Shown: positions 27,337 to 36,468, numbered from the stretch's first letter. The stretch is 52,871 bases of DNA from Bacillus sp. B15-48 (GCF_016879755.1 NZ_WOFU01000017.1:1-52871); one strand, 5' to 3'. Numbers and translations are program-made. The notes: generated by a model from the letters alone, not told the origin.

Positions 27337-28094
27337 TAAATCAACCACCATTTTTCTATTATTAACAAGACTACAATAACGAAAAGAAATAATCCTGATT
27401 TTATGTAGTCTACACTTGTCATCTTCTGTGGCTTCGCTGTTGGAATGACTCCTGAAAAGCCACGTGAAACCATTGCCTGATATGCCCGATCAGACTGATC
27501 CACTGAGCGTAAAACAAAACCAGCAATCACACTACTAAACACCTTTAATGATTTTATATTGCTCGTCGGCTTAAAAAATCTAGAAATTAATGCCTTTTGA
27601 TACGTTAATAAATTAAGATAAAACAATCGAACGTAATGCAGCGATACCATAAAAATGCTAACTAGGACAGCAGGTATTTTCAGATGAGATAAACCGTTTA
27701 TTAATTGAGGAATCGGTTGACTTAATAAAATAATCAGCATGAGAATACTCGCTGATAATGCTTTTAAATTTAAGTTTATGACAAACTCAACCCTCTCTAT
27801 ATCCAACGAGAGTCCACCCGCTAATAAGATTGGCCCACTCATAAGAAATAGGAAGGGGAGTAGCAGAATAAGTTTTGACAACACAAAACGAAGGCGAAAA
27901 CCCATCGACAAAATAACGACAATTAAACTAAAAAAGATAAACGCTAATAACATAGGAGTTTTGAGGGAAATAATTGCAAAGGTAGTGAGCAAACAGGTAA
28001 TTAATTTCGAACGAACTTCCCATTTCAATCCCCATGAATTCGTTGGGATTTTTGAGTCAAACTGCTTTATTTCTTCTACAAATGTCATGCCCAT
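27336..28094 (-). CDS. cbiQ: Energy-coupling factor transporter T component, cobalt type
   Basis: A 252-residue membrane protein of the CbiQ/EcfT family with about five to six hydrophobic segments and the coupling-helix motif ARG in a variant form (QAMVSRGFSG near 215). It links the CbiO ATPase to CbiM. It lies five bases after cbiM. Confidence 0.9.
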   Translation of the reverse strand: MGMTFVEEIKQFDSKIPTNSWGLKWEVRSKLITCLLTTFAIISLKTPMLLAFIFFSLIVVILSMGFRLRFVLSKLILLLPFLFLMSGPILLAGGLSLDIERVEFVINLNLKALSASILMLIILLSQPIPQLINGLSHLKIPAVLVSIFMVSLHYVRLFYLNLLTYQKALISRFFKPTSNIKSLKVFSSVIAGFVLRSVDQSDRAYQAMVSRGFSGVIPTAKPQKMTSVDYIKSGLFLFVIVVLLIIEKWWLI

Positions 28095-28098
28095 CTTA

Positions 28099-28725
28099 TC
28101 ATCCCGCCTTTAAACTCTTTCCATCAATGAGCTGTGGTCGTACTTGAATAATCATTTTAATAATAAATGCAGTTAAAATTGCTTCGATAATAATCAGTGG
28201 AATATGACCAATGAGTAATAAGGTTACTACTGAAAAAGCCCCATCGTTATAAAAAGAACTAGTAGATAACAGTAATAATATTAATAGCAACACAGCGATG
28301 ATTACTCCTAGCATCCCTATCACGCCAGATAATAATGTTGCATTGACCCTTTTAGTCTTCTGAAAGTAAGTGAACAGAAGAAAGGCGATTATAGCAGGAA
28401 TAGAAACTAAAAGTGTATTAGCCCCTAGAGTCGTTAAACCACCATGCTGAAATAACAAAGCTTGTAACAGTAAACTGATAAAAATCGCAATGGAGCTGCG
28501 CCATCCCAATAAAATTCCTAATAATCCACAAAGAAGTGGGTGAACTGAGCTTGGGCCGATTGGAATGCTAACTAATGACAGAACAAAAAATGCAGCTGTC
28601 ATTAAGCTTATTTTAGGAATTTCTTCTTGTTTTACATTTTTAATTGAAAAAACAAGCAATCCACCTGCAATGATTGAAGTCGTTGCAACAACTGGAAAGC
28701 TAAGAACACCATCCGACAAATGCAT
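28099..28725 (-). CDS. cbiM: Cobalt-binding S component of ECF transporter
   Basis: A 208-residue membrane protein that begins MHLSDGVLSFP, the conserved CbiM/NikM N-terminus in which the Met1 amine and His2 bind Co(II) or Ni(II). The segment GPSSVHPLLCGLLG carries the other conserved His. It sits with cbiQ and cbiO under a cobalamin riboswitch, which argues for cobalt rather than nickel. Confidence 0.92.
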   Translation of the reverse strand: MHLSDGVLSFPVVATTSIIAGGLLVFSIKNVKQEEIPKISLMTAAFFVLSLVSIPIGPSSVHPLLCGLLGILLGWRSSIAIFISLLLQALLFQHGGLTTLGANTLLVSIPAIIAFLLFTYFQKTKRVNATLLSGVIGMLGVIIAVLLLILLLLSTSSFYNDGAFSVVTLLLIGHIPLIIIEAILTAFIIKMIIQVRPQLIDGKSLKAG

Positions 28726-28756
28726 ATAAATTCACCCACCACTTTTTCTTTAATTA

Positions 28757-29350
28757 TTAATGACTATGATCGTGATCATGACCTTCATATTCAACTGAAT
28801 CATTCACAGCAATTTCACTATCTTCTTCAGTTAAAATTTGCATACCAAATTCATCTGGATGATGTTCAGTAAAAATCCGATAACGGCCAGCTTGTGAAAT
28901 TGTAAAAGTGAAAGTTGATTCTCCCTCTGTATTTAATGCTAATAAATATGTGTACTCATGATGCGCCTCAAACTCTTCACCTACGAGAATGCTATTAAGG
29001 TTAGGAGCGTCTTCTTCCATCATATGGGCGGCATGGTGCTCAAGGTCAGTAATATTACTGTTTTCAAGAATAAAAGCAATTAACATACTTTCATCTCCAA
29101 GTTCATTTTGGTTGAACTTAAGCGTATAGATTCCCCCTGCTAATTCATAGCTACCAGCCCATTCATAAGGTAGTTCATCATGATGCCCAATGCCTTCAGC
29201 ATCCTCTTCCAAACCATTATCATCATTGTCTACTTCAATACCACCGGCTTCTTGTTCTTCGATTTTTGCAGCCTCCTCATTAGTTGAAGTACAGGCTACT
29301 AAACTCATAAATAATAACGTGACCATTATTCCGAAAAAGATTTTCTTCAT
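28757..29350 (-). CDS. His/Asp/Glu-rich lipoprotein of the cobalt operon
   Basis: A 197-residue lipoprotein (signal MKKIFFGIMVTLLFMSLVAC). An acidic stretch is followed by a beta-rich domain (YEWAGSYELAGGIYTLKF, TFTFTISQAGRYRIFTEHH). It contains many His residues (HHDE, HHAAHMMEE, EAHHEY) and ends GHDHDHSH. The start is the ATG at 29350 with GGGAGG upstream; a longer frame start at 29395 would lie in the leader terminator. As first gene after the cobalamin riboswitch it is a plausible Co(II)-capturing protein feeding CbiM (inference). Confidence 0.8.
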   Translation of the reverse strand: MKKIFFGIMVTLLFMSLVACTSTNEEAAKIEEQEAGGIEVDNDDNGLEEDAEGIGHHDELPYEWAGSYELAGGIYTLKFNQNELGDESMLIAFILENSNITDLEHHAAHMMEEDAPNLNSILVGEEFEAHHEYTYLLALNTEGESTFTFTISQAGRYRIFTEHHPDEFGMQILTEEDSEIAVNDSVEYEGHDHDHSH

Positions 29351-29380
29351 AAGGCTTTCCTCCCGATTAAATGTAAAAAT

Positions 29381-29416
29381 AAAAAAACATGCCATTCATT
29401 ACGAAGGGCATGTTTA
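29381..29416 (-). terminator. Riboswitch-controlled terminator of the cobalt operon
   Basis: On the minus strand AACATGCC and GGCATGTT pair and run into TTTTTTT, between the cobalamin riboswitch and the first gene. Confidence 0.85.
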
Positions 29417-29499
29417 TAAAACGACACAAAAATTTAAGTTGCGGTCTATTTTGCGCGTTTTATTTCTCACCTCCCCGAAGAAACAAAAACTTTTTGGAA

Positions 29500-29663
29500 A
29501 TTAAGGCAGGTCTCCTGACTCGTGCTTCGTTTTACTCTGAGCCTTCCCATATAAGCACCTATAAAGTTACTTATACAGTGGTTCATCTCATTTCATCCAC
29601 ACTTACAGTTGCGGGGACAGTTCTGGACTTTCACCAGATTCCCTATTAAGTCTATTTGACACC
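29500..29663 (-). promoter_or_regulatory. Cobalamin riboswitch
   Basis: The minus strand shows the cobalamin aptamer landmarks in order: AATAGGGAATCTGGTGAAAG, TCCAGAACTGTCCCCGCAAC, a variant B12 box (AACCACTG), GGGAAGG, and the closing GAGTCAGGAGACCTGCCT. It precedes a terminator and the cobalt uptake operon, so uptake should fall when B12 is plentiful. Confidence 0.93.
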
Positions 29664-29837
29664 CAAACTTCCTAATATTATTAAATTAGTTTACTACTAA
29701 TAAATTTAAAATTACGACAATTCTTTTAATAGCTTAACTTAAAACATAAAGAGATTCAATTTTATTTTTAAATAATTTTATTAAAAATAAGATTATTAAC
29801 TAACCTCATAATGGATTTTTTCATATCATCAGTGGTT
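29664..29837. other. AT-rich intergenic region
   Basis: Upstream of the riboswitch and downstream of the MATE gene. No open frame, hairpin or operator that I can support; it should contain the promoter of the cobalt operon. Confidence 0.4.
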
Positions 29838-31238
29838 TTATTTGTTCAATTTTGTTAAAGATGAGCCATTTAATTTGTTTACCTTCACTATAGTTGGAAA
29901 TTTTTCACGCGTTAGTTTTGGAACAAATAATGATAAAAAGAAAGAACGAGATAAACTAAATACGACAAATGCTAACCATAATCCATGATTTTGATATTGA
30001 GGTAAAAACAACCAAAGCACAGTTAAAAAAACAATTAATGCTAATGCAATGGAGTTCCTAATTGATTTTGCTTCAGTAGCTCCAGAAAATATCCCTTCTA
30101 GCTGTAAACCCCAAAAACCAAGGATTGGAAATATGAGCATCCATACTAGGAAGTCTTCTGACACCGCTTTTACTTCTGGCATATTCGTAAATAAAGCAAT
30201 GATACTTTCGCCAAAAATAAATACGCTTAAACTCAAAAGAATTGCCGAAGCGAACCCCCACTGAGCGGAAAGAGTAAACGCACGCTTATAAAGAAACAAA
30301 TTTGCTCCACCTATAGCTCTGCCAACCAAAATACTAGAAGCATTCGCAAATCCACCAAATAAATAAGCGATTATATAGTGAATTTGTAGCAAGATGGTAT
30401 TGGCTGCTAACGTAACTTCACCCATACTTGCACCTATAGAAGTAAAGATTACTGTCATAATAAGCAAACATACAGTCCTCATGAAAAAGTAGCCATTCAT
30501 TTTCATCATCTTTAAGATCGGTTCTTTTTCTAGCACCATTGACAACTTTATATTGGCTAGCGTCTCTCTATTAGTTATATATAGAAGCCATGCCCCTAAT
30601 ACAACAGCACTAACCTCAGCTATAAGAGTTGCATAAGCGACGCCCTTAACTCCCATTCCTAATCCTAAAACAAAAACAAAGTCTAATATAATATTTAAAA
30701 CATTCATCCAAATTTGAGTAGCCAAAGCTAAGCGAACCTTTCCCGATCCAATAAGCCAACCAATAATGACATAGCTTAGTAAAATAAACGGCGCTCCCCA
30801 AATTCGAATAGAAAAATAACTAGAAGCAAAGGATGATACCGCCTCACTTCCTCCAATTAATGATAGGGCAATGGTTAAAATGGGACCCTGTAAAATGATA
30901 AAAATCAAGCCAAACAAGATTGCTAATATCATAGGCCTTAGAAAGGATAGAATGATTTCATTTTGATTATTTGCTCCTTCTGCCTGAGCAGTAAATCCAC
31001 TTGTACTTACTCGCAGGAATCCAAGAAGCCAGTACATCGTATTAAAGATAACGGCCCCAACAGCAACTCCACCAATTGAAGCCGGGTCAGGAATCCTTCC
31101 AACTACCGCTGTATCAACAGCACCTAAAATAGGTGTGGAAATGCCTGATATAATAAGTGGAATAGCCAACAAAAAATACTCCCTATGGCTGAAGAATCCA
31201 TGGCTAGTTAAGGCTCTTAAGTTTGTTGCCAATTTCAT
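29838..31238 (-). CDS. MATE-family efflux transporter (DinF-like)
   Basis: A 466-residue transporter with about 12 membrane segments. It has the MATE start motif IPLIISGISTPILGAVDTAVVGR and the repeat-two equivalent ILVGRAIGGAN. MATE proteins export organic molecules by cation antiport. GGAGG lies five bases before the ATG. It starts 24 bp after the last ABC ATPase gene, so it likely belongs to the Zur-boxed operon and could export a compound connected to what the ABC system imports. Drug efflux is the default alternative. Confidence 0.88.
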   Translation of the reverse strand: MKLATNLRALTSHGFFSHREYFLLAIPLIISGISTPILGAVDTAVVGRIPDPASIGGVAVGAVIFNTMYWLLGFLRVSTSGFTAQAEGANNQNEIILSFLRPMILAILFGLIFIILQGPILTIALSLIGGSEAVSSFASSYFSIRIWGAPFILLSYVIIGWLIGSGKVRLALATQIWMNVLNIILDFVFVLGLGMGVKGVAYATLIAEVSAVVLGAWLLYITNRETLANIKLSMVLEKEPILKMMKMNGYFFMRTVCLLIMTVIFTSIGASMGEVTLAANTILLQIHYIIAYLFGGFANASSILVGRAIGGANLFLYKRAFTLSAQWGFASAILLSLSVFIFGESIIALFTNMPEVKAVSEDFLVWMLIFPILGFWGLQLEGIFSGATEAKSIRNSIALALIVFLTVLWLFLPQYQNHGLWLAFVVFSLSRSFFLSLFVPKLTREKFPTIVKVNKLNGSSLTKLNK

Positions 31239-31262
31239 TCATTCCTCCTGCTAATACAGCAT

Positions 31263-32030
31263 TTAATCGATTGAAGTTGCTCGGATTAGAGCTTTTGTAT
31301 AAGGATGGCGTTCCTTATGATAAATATCTTCTATTCTGAACTCATCAACGATTAAACCGCTGTTCATTACAATCATTCGCTCACATAAATACGCAACAGC
31401 TCTTAAATCGTGTGAAATGAATAGAATTGTCATATTCGTTTTCTTTTGAAGTTCCTTAAGCAGTTGCAGGATTTGAACTTGAACAGTTACATCTAAGCTA
31501 GCAGTGGGTTCATCACAAATTAAAAGTGAAGGTTCAAGGCTTATAGCTCTAGCAATACTAATCCGCTGTTTTTGCCCTCCGCTTAATTCATGAGGATAAC
31601 GATTTATCATATTTTTTTCTAATCCAACGATTTCTAAAAGCTGCTCAGCCTTTTCCATTTTCGTAAGACCCTGTTTTAGAAAAGATGGGGAAACTTCTTT
31701 ATAATTATCTAATGGTTCTAGTAAGCTTTTCCAAATTGGTAATTTTGGATTTAATGTACTTGTTGAATCTTGAAAGATCATTTGGACACACTTACGATAT
31801 TCACGTAACAAAGTACGATTTTTTGGAGCAATTGTCCGCCCATTATAAGTGATAGAACCTTCTTTATAAGATTCCAATCCCATAAGGATACGGGCTAACG
31901 TGCTCTTTCCACTTCCACTTTCTCCAACGATGCCAACACATTCTCCTTCTGGAACCGAGAATGAAATATGTTGTAATGCTTGAATCCCCTGCCTGTACTG
32001 TTTTGAAAGTCCTTCGATGGTTAAACTCAT
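31263..32030 (-). CDS. Opp/Nik-type ABC transporter ATPase (NikE/OppF-like)
   Basis: A 255-residue ATPase: Walker A GESGSGKST, signature LSGGQKQRISIARA, Walker B LLICDEPTASLD, and the switch ISHD. It lacks the long C-terminal oligopeptide-specific extension of OppF and ends soon after the RHPYTKALI motif, the size seen in NikE. It overlaps the preceding ATPase gene by four bases. Forms a heterodimer with the product of 32027-32845. Confidence 0.9.
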   Translation of the reverse strand: MSLTIEGLSKQYRQGIQALQHISFSVPEGECVGIVGESGSGKSTLARILMGLESYKEGSITYNGRTIAPKNRTLLREYRKCVQMIFQDSTSTLNPKLPIWKSLLEPLDNYKEVSPSFLKQGLTKMEKAEQLLEIVGLEKNMINRYPHELSGGQKQRISIARAISLEPSLLICDEPTASLDVTVQVQILQLLKELQKKTNMTILFISHDLRAVAYLCERMIVMNSGLIVDEFRIEDIYHKERHPYTKALIRATSID

Positions 32031-32845
32031 ACTGAATGCACTCTTTTCTGTTGGAATGACTCAGCTTCTGGGAGAGATAGTAAGCAAGAACAAAGTTTTT
32101 TTGTATAAGGATGTTTATGATGGCAACGGATTTGTTCAGGCAATCCGTCTTCGACGATTTCACCTTGATTCATAACGTACAAATGATCTGCCCTTTTATA
32201 GGCTAACGCTAAATCATGTGTAATAAGTAAGACAGAGCAGCCGATATATTGTCTTATATGTTCAACGTAATCTAAAACCCTCTCACTGCTCATTACATCT
32301 AAGGCTGTCGTCATTTCATCACAGATGATTAAGTCTGGTTTTAAAGCTAAAGACATAGCAATGGCTGCACGCTGAACTTGTCCACCACTGAGTTGAAACG
32401 AATAACTATTGTATACTCGTCTTGATTCCAACCCCATTTCCTCCAAAACCGTAAGAGCGATGTTTTTCGCCTCGTTTCTTGGCATCTTATCATGTGTTCG
32501 AATCGTTTCGATCATCTGATTTCCAATTTTAATAAACGGAGTAAAGCTACCTCTATAATCTTGGAAAATCATACTTATCCCAGAACCAAGTATATGTCGG
32601 TGCTCCCTAGGAGTTATCGTTAGCAGATCCGTACCTTTATATAAAATCTTTCCACTAACTTTCATATTAGGGTGAAGAAGCCTCATGACAGCCCTTGCGG
32701 TTAGACTTTTTCCACTTCCACTTTCCCCAATAAGACCAACAATCTCCCCTTTTTCAATCTCTAAATTAACATTGCTAACTAAAATCTTTCCATCTGATTG
32801 ATTAGTGATCCACAAATCTTGTATAGAAATTAAAGAATTTCCCAC
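32027..32845 (-). CDS. Opp/Nik-type ABC transporter ATPase (NikD/OppD-like)
   Basis: A 272-residue ATPase: Walker A GESGSGKSLT, signature LSGGQVQRAAIAM, Walker B LIICDEMTTALD, switch LITHD, and the C-terminal HPYTKKL motif. It starts two bases after the NikC-like permease gene. Confidence 0.9.
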   Translation of the reverse strand: MGNSLISIQDLWITNQSDGKILVSNVNLEIEKGEIVGLIGESGSGKSLTARAVMRLLHPNMKVSGKILYKGTDLLTITPREHRHILGSGISMIFQDYRGSFTPFIKIGNQMIETIRTHDKMPRNEAKNIALTVLEEMGLESRRVYNSYSFQLSGGQVQRAAIAMSLALKPDLIICDEMTTALDVMSSERVLDYVEHIRQYIGCSVLLITHDLALAYKRADHLYVMNQGEIVEDGLPEQIRCHHKHPYTKKLCSCLLSLPEAESFQQKRVHSV

Positions 32846-32847
32846 TT

Positions 32848-33699
32848 TTATCCCCTCCTCTTGTGAATATCAAAATAGTTATTCAACCCATCACCTAACA
32901 GGTTAAAGCATAGGACTGTTAACATGATCGCAAGACCTGGGTAAATCATAAGGGAAGGTACGACTTGAAAGTAAGTACGTCCTTCATTTAACATGGCTCC
33001 CCATTCAGGTATAGGTGGCTGTGCTCCAAGACCAATATAGGAAAATGCAGAAATAAGTAAAATGACCTTTCCCACATCAATTGCAGCCATAACAATAACA
33101 TCTGGTAACACTTGTGGAAGTAAATGAAGCCTTATTGTTTTGATGGTACTAGAAAAAGAGACCTTGGAAACTAGTATATATTCCTTTTCTTTCTCCGCAA
33201 GTACCAACCCACGAACCACTCGTGCATATACAATCCATCTCACTAATACGATTGCAATAATTAAATTTGTTAAGTTAGGACCAAGTATACCAGCGATGGC
33301 TATAGCAAGAATGAAATCCGGGAATGATAAGATTCCGTCTACAATTCGCATCAAGAAGGCATCTACTCTTCCGCCTATATAGCCCGAAAAAAGACCTATG
33401 GGTACACCGACCATTACCGCTACCATAATGGCGATAACACCGAGACCGATGGTTAATTTCGCACCGTATACAATTCTAGAAAGGACATCCCGACCTAATT
33501 GATCGGTGCCAAGCCAATGTTCAAAAGAGGCCCCTTGTAACCTATTACTCATATTTATTTGAAAAGGATCGTGTGGAACAAACATTCCACCAAGAATAGC
33601 AACACTCGCTAGTAATATTGCAAGGAAAATACCTACACTCATAGTAGGATCACGAAGAAGTTTAACAGTTTGATTTTTCATTATATTTGGTTCCATCAA
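32848..33699 (-). CDS. Opp/Nik-type ABC permease (NikC/DppC-like)
   Basis: A 283-residue inner-membrane permease. It has the DppC/NikC N-terminal domain ending HWLGTDQLGRDVLSRI(V)YGA, then five further membrane segments and the EAA-like loop ARVVRGLVLAEKEKEYI. It overlaps the NikB-like gene by four bases. Confidence 0.9.
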   Translation of the reverse strand: MMEPNIMKNQTVKLLRDPTMSVGIFLAILLASVAILGGMFVPHDPFQINMSNRLQGASFEHWLGTDQLGRDVLSRIVYGAKLTIGLGVIAIMVAVMVGVPIGLFSGYIGGRVDAFLMRIVDGILSFPDFILAIAIAGILGPNLTNLIIAIVLVRWIVYARVVRGLVLAEKEKEYILVSKVSFSSTIKTIRLHLLPQVLPDVIVMAAIDVGKVILLISAFSYIGLGAQPPIPEWGAMLNEGRTYFQVVPSLMIYPGLAIMLTVLCFNLLGDGLNNYFDIHKRRG

Positions 33700-34646
33700 A
33701 CAGACTCCTTCCCTTGATTTATTTGAGGATTAACGACTAAGTATAATAAATCGACGATTAAATTGGTAATGACGACTAAAAAACCTACGATGAGGATATA
33801 ACCTTGTATAACTGGATAATCACGTTGTTTTACTGAGTTCACAATAAGCTCTCCCATCCCGGGCCATGAAAAGAGTATTTCAATTACTGTAATTCCCCCT
33901 AAGAGGCTTCCAACACTTAAGCCAAACATAGTAATTAACGGGATTAAACTCCCTCTTAAGGCGTGAAAGAATAGGATGCGTTCTTTCCTTAATCCCCTTG
34001 CCCTAGCTGCCTCAATATATGAACTTTGTAATGTAGAGATAAGACGCTCCCGTAATAGACGAATATACATCGGTGCCATGGCAACACCTAATGTGATTGA
34101 GGGTAATACAAAATGGGCTAACGTCCCCTTCCCCATAACAGGTAAAAGATTTAGCTTTAAAGAAAAGAAGTAGATTAACAGCATTCCCAACCAAAAACTA
34201 GGAATGGAAGCACCTAACATTGCCAACCATCTGCTAATCAAATCAGGCCAACGACCTTGATAAACAGCACCAAGGGTTCCAAATGGAATCGAAATGAAAA
34301 ATAGTACTACCATGCCTCCTAGCGCTAGGGAAATAGTCGCTGGCAATCTACTAAGAATCATTTCCATAACTGGGCGTTTAGAAATAATAGATTCACCTAA
34401 ATCAAAACGCATCACATCCCTAACCCAATGACCATATTGAACGAGAATCGGTTGATCAAACCCATACTCCTTCTTTAGTTTTTCCTCATCAACTTTTGTT
34501 GCAATAACATCATCTACTTTTAGCAACTCCCGAATTGGATCACCTGGTGTGACTTTCATTAATACAAAAGTTAAAAAAGAAAGAACTGAAACCATGATGA
34601 ATAATTGTAAAAGTCTTGAAGCTACAATTGATAAAATTTTTCTCAT
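33696..34646 (-). CDS. Opp/Nik-type ABC permease (NikB/DppB-like)
   Basis: A 316-residue permease: N-terminal SRLLQLFIMVSVLSFLTFVLM and KVTPGDPI, the family loop YGFDQPILVQYGHWV, and the EAA loop YIEAARARGLRKERILFFHALR. It partners the NikC-like subunit. Confidence 0.9.
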   Translation of the reverse strand: MRKILSIVASRLLQLFIMVSVLSFLTFVLMKVTPGDPIRELLKVDDVIATKVDEEKLKKEYGFDQPILVQYGHWVRDVMRFDLGESIISKRPVMEMILSRLPATISLALGGMVVLFFISIPFGTLGAVYQGRWPDLISRWLAMLGASIPSFWLGMLLIYFFSLKLNLLPVMGKGTLAHFVLPSITLGVAMAPMYIRLLRERLISTLQSSYIEAARARGLRKERILFFHALRGSLIPLITMFGLSVGSLLGGITVIEILFSWPGMGELIVNSVKQRDYPVIQGYILIVGFLVVITNLIVDLLYLVVNPQINQGKESV

Positions 34647-34667
34647 TCCCTGACAACTCCTACTAAC

Positions 34668-34708
34668 AGAATAGAAAAGTGAAAGTATCTAAGACACTTT
34701 CACTTTTC
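34668..34708 (-). terminator. Hairpin between the binding-protein and permease genes
   Basis: GAAAAGTGAAAGT pairs with ACTTTCACTTTTC around a 9-nt loop, with only a weak T tract on the minus strand. Such hairpins after the first gene usually let the binding protein be made in excess over the membrane parts. Confidence 0.65.
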
Positions 34709-34712
34709 TCTC

Positions 34713-36269
34713 TTATTCAACATCGATTGAATTTGTAATTAAATAATACTCCTCTGATCCTGGACTCCAGTTTTTCACACGTTCATTTACACCGACAATA
34801 ATATGCGGATGTAAAATAAAGGATTGCGGGAGTTGCTCTTGAATGATACCGACCGCTTTCTTTTGTAAGGCAATTCGTTCTTCCAAATCAACTGTTTCAT
34901 TTAGTTGATTCGTTAATGCATTTACCTCTGGGATGTTAATTTGCCCAGGATTTAAAGAGCCTTCTGGTAAATAAGCAACATTAAAGAAGTATCCTCCATC
35001 TCCTCTTGGAGCTGTTAAGTTAGAATATGTTACTAAATCCCACTCCGTTTGCTGCTCCCATAGATAACTGTCAATATCTTCAACTGTTACTATGTTGATG
35101 TCAATTCCGATACTTGCTGCTTCTGCTTGTAAATATTGAGCCATTAAAGGAAGTTCAGGCCTTCCTTGATAAGTCGCAAGTGTTAACTGGAGGATTTCAC
35201 CGTCTTTTTCAAGTTTTCCAGCTTCATTTTTCTCATAACCAGCTTCTTTTAATAAAGTTTCAGCTTGAGCTGGATCATAGCTAACCGGATCAAGTTCTGA
35301 AGCAAATGGAAGAGAAGGGTTAAAAGGTCCACTTGCAGCTGTAGCATGGCCATTCATAATCTCATTTACCATTACAGGACGATTCCCAAGCAAGTCTAAT
35401 GCTTTTCGAACCTTTACATCTTGTAAAGCTGGCTTTGATGAATTATAAAGGATAAAATGAACACGCAAGCTTGGCACCGACTCCACTCGTAGGTTAGCGC
35501 TACTTTCTATTGGGTCTAACGCTTCAGGTGGTAAGTGGTAGGCAATGTCCGCTTCACCAGATTGAAGAGCTAGAGCACGTACATTCCCATCGGAGTTAAA
35601 CTTAATCGTTACTTCATCAAGCTTGGCAGAACCATCCCAGTAATCTGGATATTTCTCTAACTTAACCTCTGATTCCGATGTAAAATCAACCACTTTAAAT
35701 GGCCCTGTAGCAATAGGCCTCTCACTTATATTATCTGCATCCACCTTAATAATTGCAGCATTGGTATGTACAAGTTCTGATAAAAATGCTGGATAGACTT
35801 CTTCTGTAACAAAAGTAATTTCCTGTCCATTCGCTTCCATCGATTCAATTTTTAAGCTAGAGCTTATGGCATCATTCACACTTAAAACTCTTTCAAATGA
35901 AGCTTTGACTGCATCTGCGTCCACTGGAGTACCATCATGAAACGTAATTCCCTCGCGCAATTTAAACGTCCATGCTCTTTCATCCTTTTGCTCCCACGAC
36001 TCAGCTAACCACGGTTTAATCGTAAGGTTTCCATCAATTTTAACTAAAGTCTCTGCAATACCCGCACGTACACCCATCCAATCTTGATGAGGGTCAATCG
36101 TTTTGGAGGCAAAACTAAATAATAATGTAACTGATTTATCCTCTGTTTCTGTAGATTCGGTTGAGGCTTTCTCTTTCGTTGAACTACGACTCTCCTGTTG
36201 ATTGTTACATCCTAAGGTTAAAATACAAACGACTAAAACTACAAAAAACATAAAATACTTTTTAAACAT
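34713..36269 (-). CDS. ABC transporter substrate-binding lipoprotein, SBP family 5 (NikA/DppA-like)
   Basis: A 518-residue lipoprotein (signal MFKKYFMFFVVLVVCILTLGC). Family 5 landmarks: LAESWEQKDERAWTFKLREGITFHDGTPVDADAVKASFERV near 85-120, ATGPFKVV, and DVRVRKAL-like DVKVRKALDLLGNRPVMV. Family 5 proteins bind peptides, nickel chelates or metallophores; the pocket cannot be read from sequence alone. The two Zur boxes just upstream suggest a zinc-related ligand. Confidence 0.88.
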   Translation of the reverse strand: MFKKYFMFFVVLVVCILTLGCNNQQESRSSTKEKASTESTETEDKSVTLLFSFASKTIDPHQDWMGVRAGIAETLVKIDGNLTIKPWLAESWEQKDERAWTFKLREGITFHDGTPVDADAVKASFERVLSVNDAISSSLKIESMEANGQEITFVTEEVYPAFLSELVHTNAAIIKVDADNISERPIATGPFKVVDFTSESEVKLEKYPDYWDGSAKLDEVTIKFNSDGNVRALALQSGEADIAYHLPPEALDPIESSANLRVESVPSLRVHFILYNSSKPALQDVKVRKALDLLGNRPVMVNEIMNGHATAASGPFNPSLPFASELDPVSYDPAQAETLLKEAGYEKNEAGKLEKDGEILQLTLATYQGRPELPLMAQYLQAEAASIGIDINIVTVEDIDSYLWEQQTEWDLVTYSNLTAPRGDGGYFFNVAYLPEGSLNPGQINIPEVNALTNQLNETVDLEERIALQKKAVGIIQEQLPQSFILHPHIIVGVNERVKNWSPGSEEYYLITNSIDVE

Positions 36270-36288
36270 ATTTTCATCTCCTATTACA

Positions 36289-36310
36289 TTAAAGTGAAAC
36301 TTCCGTCAGT
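36289..36310. repeat. Short sequence shared with 46944-46965
   Basis: GTGAAACTTC-CGTCAGT here and GTGAAACTTC-AGTCAGT at 46949-46965 differ at one base. Both lie close upstream of minus-strand genes. This may be a fragment of a dispersed repeat. Confidence 0.45.
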
Positions 36311-36379
36311 TAAAGGTAAATTGAACCATTACGATTTAATGGCAACAAATGTTTTTAATTTTCATTTTTGTTTAAAGGA

Positions 36380-36400
36380 TAATAGTAATCATTACGATTT
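36380..36400. promoter_or_regulatory. Zur box 1
   Basis: Centre AGTAATCATTACGATTT; against the B. subtilis Zur consensus (AAATCGTAAT-N-ATTACGATTT) it differs at two of 20 fixed positions. It lies about 110 bp upstream of the SBP gene. Confidence 0.75.
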
Positions 36401-36447
36401 AAATGCTATTTATTAATATAGCTCCTTTTTAAAAAGCAGTCAATAAT

Positions 36448-36468
36448 AAATCGTAATGATTACTGTTT
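36448..36468. promoter_or_regulatory. Zur box 2
   Basis: Begins AAATCGTAATGATTAC and departs from the Zur consensus only near the end (TG for CG/GA). An 18-bp stretch of it is the exact inverse of box 1 (36384-36401 versus 36447-36464). A further half-site, CATTACGATTTA, lies at 36328. Confidence 0.75.

Noticed and set aside
29838-31238. Drug-resistance gene call for the MATE protein
   Set aside because: Family membership alone does not show drug transport; operon context suggests another role.
36321-36341. Third Zur box near CATTACGATTTA
   Set aside because: Only one half-site matches; the other half is unrelated. It is mentioned in the Zur box 2 entry only.
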